A program made the translations under genes and the position numbers. DNA of 64,000 bases from Amphibalanus amphitrite (Eukaryota; Arthropoda; Thecostraca; Balanomorpha; Balanidae): assembly GCF_019059575.1 (NCBI RefSeq), contig NW_024881987.1:186001-250000 (forward strand). Direction: 5' to 3'. The notes under the pieces were generated by a model, which ran no database searches, had not been told where the DNA came from, and was given only the letters and a program-made list of their open reading frames with translations. Below, piece by piece: positions 54,924-64,000 of the stretch; the first letter of the stretch is position 1; every line of letters begins with the position of its first letter.

Positions 54924-55528
54924 GATTTTCTTAAAAATGGCAGTACTTGTGCTCTTAACCTATGGATGACACACAATAATGGTACACAGTTAAATCCCTG
55001 ACTGGGCTGTTAACGATGCCTTATATTACATACGATGCAACAAACCTACCTAATGAGTGGCCAGGGGCTGCGGGTTCGCCGCCGGGCCGGCCGGCCCGCA
55101 GCAGCAGCAGCCGGGCCGGCGGCCGCGGCGGCGCCCCGCGCCCCGGGACGCCCTATAGCGCGCCCCCGGCGCCCGACAGAGCCCGAGGGGCGCGGCGGCG
55201 CCCGCCCCGCCCCCCGGGCGCACAGCCACCCAACCGTGATGTGTTCTGCAGCACCACCGGCGCTCTCCAGCGCTCGCTCCGCCCTCTGTCTGCTCTCTCC
55301 ACTCCTCCGTCCGCTCCCTCCGTCCCTCTGTCCGCTCCTGACGGTCTCCCTCTCGTCTCTCCCGTCTCCTCCCTCTCTCCGATCTTTCTCGCTCCACTGT
55401 CGGCCTGGATCCGGCCCTTTTCCCGTCGCCCCGCTGGTCTTCAGTTGTTGTGTTCACCAGTCGCTGTTCTGGGGCGCTGGGAACCTCCTGTCTAAGGCGC
55501 TGACCGTCTGGTGAAGCGCCCCTGCCGC

Positions 55529-62851
<7,323 letters not shown>

Positions 62852-62892
62852 CTGCGAAGTACAGAGATGTTGTAAATGTCATGAATGCTTAT

Positions 62893-63588
62893 TACGGAGC
62901 GAGCGAAGCGAGCGGAGTCTCATACTGAATTAAGGGAAAATCCTGAGTATGAGCGGCCGGCCGGCCGGCCGGCCGTGGGGACGCTCTTCAAAAGCTAATA
63001 TCTTAGGAACGGGACATCCGATTGACAAGCGGTCTTCTTTACTGAATGTCACTTGGACGTAAAAGTTCTGTGGTGTGATGGCCACCATGCGTTCTTGCCA
63101 ACCACCGCACGTGGCGCGTGGTAAAGTTGGACATTTTTTAAGAACCCCCAAAATTGCAACCTCAATAACGGCACAACGGTTGGGCCGATTGAATTGAAAC
63201 TCGGTACACAGTTAGGTCTCCATCAGATAATTCATCTGCATGTGTTAAGGTTGGGGTGCTACAGCACGTGCGCACGTGCAGGGGGCGCTCCCAGATCTCG
63301 AGAACGGCTGGGCCGATTGCGCTCAAATTTGGTACACGGTTGGGGACCAGTTAGTAGGGTGCCGTGCAAAAGTCAGTTTGGACCCCGCTTGCACGTGCGC
63401 ACGTGCAGTGTGCCGCTTCCAGATCTCGAGAACGGCTTGGCCGATTGCGCTGACATTTGGCACATCGCTAAAGACCGGTTAGTAGGGTGCAGTGCACAAG
63501 TTAGTTGGAGGTGCCCCCTCGCAATTTCGCACGTGCAAGGCCCATCCTCTCGCTCGCTCCGTTAGTCGCCCAAAAGGCGTTTTACTGG
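62893..63588 (+). mobile_element. Helitron/Helentron-like element in a collagen intron
   Basis: Left subterminal ACGGAGCGAGCGAAGCGAGC and right TCGCTCGCTCCGT are inverted. The right end has the hairpin CGCCCAAAAGGCG then TTTTACTGG before T, as in the copy at 6664-7117. The interior has three diverged units of about 125 bp (63165-63530), each with CGAGAACGGCTGGGCCGATT-type text and CACGTGCGCACGTGCA. Confidence 0.5.
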
Positions 63589-63676
63589 TATTTACTAAAT
63601 ATCTTTGAAAATCTGAAGCTCTTGGCCATTTAAAGTTTCTAAATAACCGAATGAGCTTCACGGCTATAATTAGCAA

Positions 63677-63935
63677 CTTCTCAATTAATTCTGCAGCTTT
63701 TTTTGATTTTTTTTTCTGGGATAATTTATTATCGCACACTGCATTAGTAAATCATGAACTTGCACCGTCCGCTGTGAACTGTTCTGCAAATTGCGGAAAA
63801 AACTTTTCGATCAATTCTGCAGCTTTTTTGATTTTTTTTCTGGGATAATTTTATGATCTCACACTGCATTAGTAAATTATGAACGTGTACTGTCCGCTGT
63901 GAACTCTTATGCGAATTACGGAAAAGAAAACATCA
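63677..63935. repeat. 126-bp tandem duplication
   Basis: AATTCTGCAGCTTTTTTTGA... at 63688 recurs at 63814. Both units end near TGTCCGCTGTGAACT. Two copies with several differences, lying in the collagen intron. Confidence 0.7.
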
Positions 63936-64000
63936 GACCCGTTCCGCTTGTTAGCAGCTACCAGCAGTCAGTTCAGTGCGGTGCCGTAGCAGCACGTACC

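Overview
This is a repeat-dense stretch of an animal nuclear genome. Several features argue for an invertebrate, probably an arthropod: GC-rich exons in AT-rich intergenic DNA, GT-AG introns, AATAAA signals, a Ty3/gypsy retrotransposon of the K02A2.6/Mag-like type, hAT-, piggyBac- and Helentron-like non-autonomous elements, and a multi-exon fibrillar collagen gene. The intact CFAP184/CCDC96-like axonemal gene implies motile cilia or flagellated sperm. A crustacean with flagellated sperm, such as a barnacle, would fit, but that is inference and no species can be read directly.

Layout. 1-12 kb holds remnants and candidate genes. On + there is a broken AT-hook/C2H2-type gene (1439-3153, polyA at 3468) and a candidate 3' terminal exon with polyA (11165-11783). 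On - there is a degraded reverse-transcriptase fragment (about 4010-4700) and a well-bounded exon coding an 18-residue tandem repeat (5728-6031). 12-43 kb is almost entirely mobile DNA. The notable parts are a TTAA-flanked MITE inserted into its own kind (13.5-14.5 kb), a 3.4-kb element with perfect 89-bp terminal inverted repeats (14670-18097), a four-level nest of transposons (19413-24773), a hAT-type element swollen by minisatellites (29834-33672), a TA-flanked element (33960-37643), and a family of piggyBac-like TTAA elements with G-tract/C-tract hairpins at their ends and (GGTCA)n arrays inside.

43.7-48.6 kb is a complete, probably young Ty3/gypsy element: identical 171-bp LTRs, GTCAA target duplication, and one intact gag-pol frame. 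48.6-52.3 kb has short repeats and no confident gene. 52.4-64 kb holds the two best host genes, both on the minus strand. CFAP184/CCDC96-like is a single-exon frame at 52401-54140. The 3' part of a fibrillar procollagen gene has thirteen exons from 62851 down to 55529 and continues beyond the right edge of the window. Its propeptide keeps the six cysteines expected for the three intrachain bonds but lacks both cysteines that normally link chains.

The ORFs near 24.5, 29.4 and 19.4 kb that read as Ser-Asp or Gly-Val repeats are repeat DNA, not genes.
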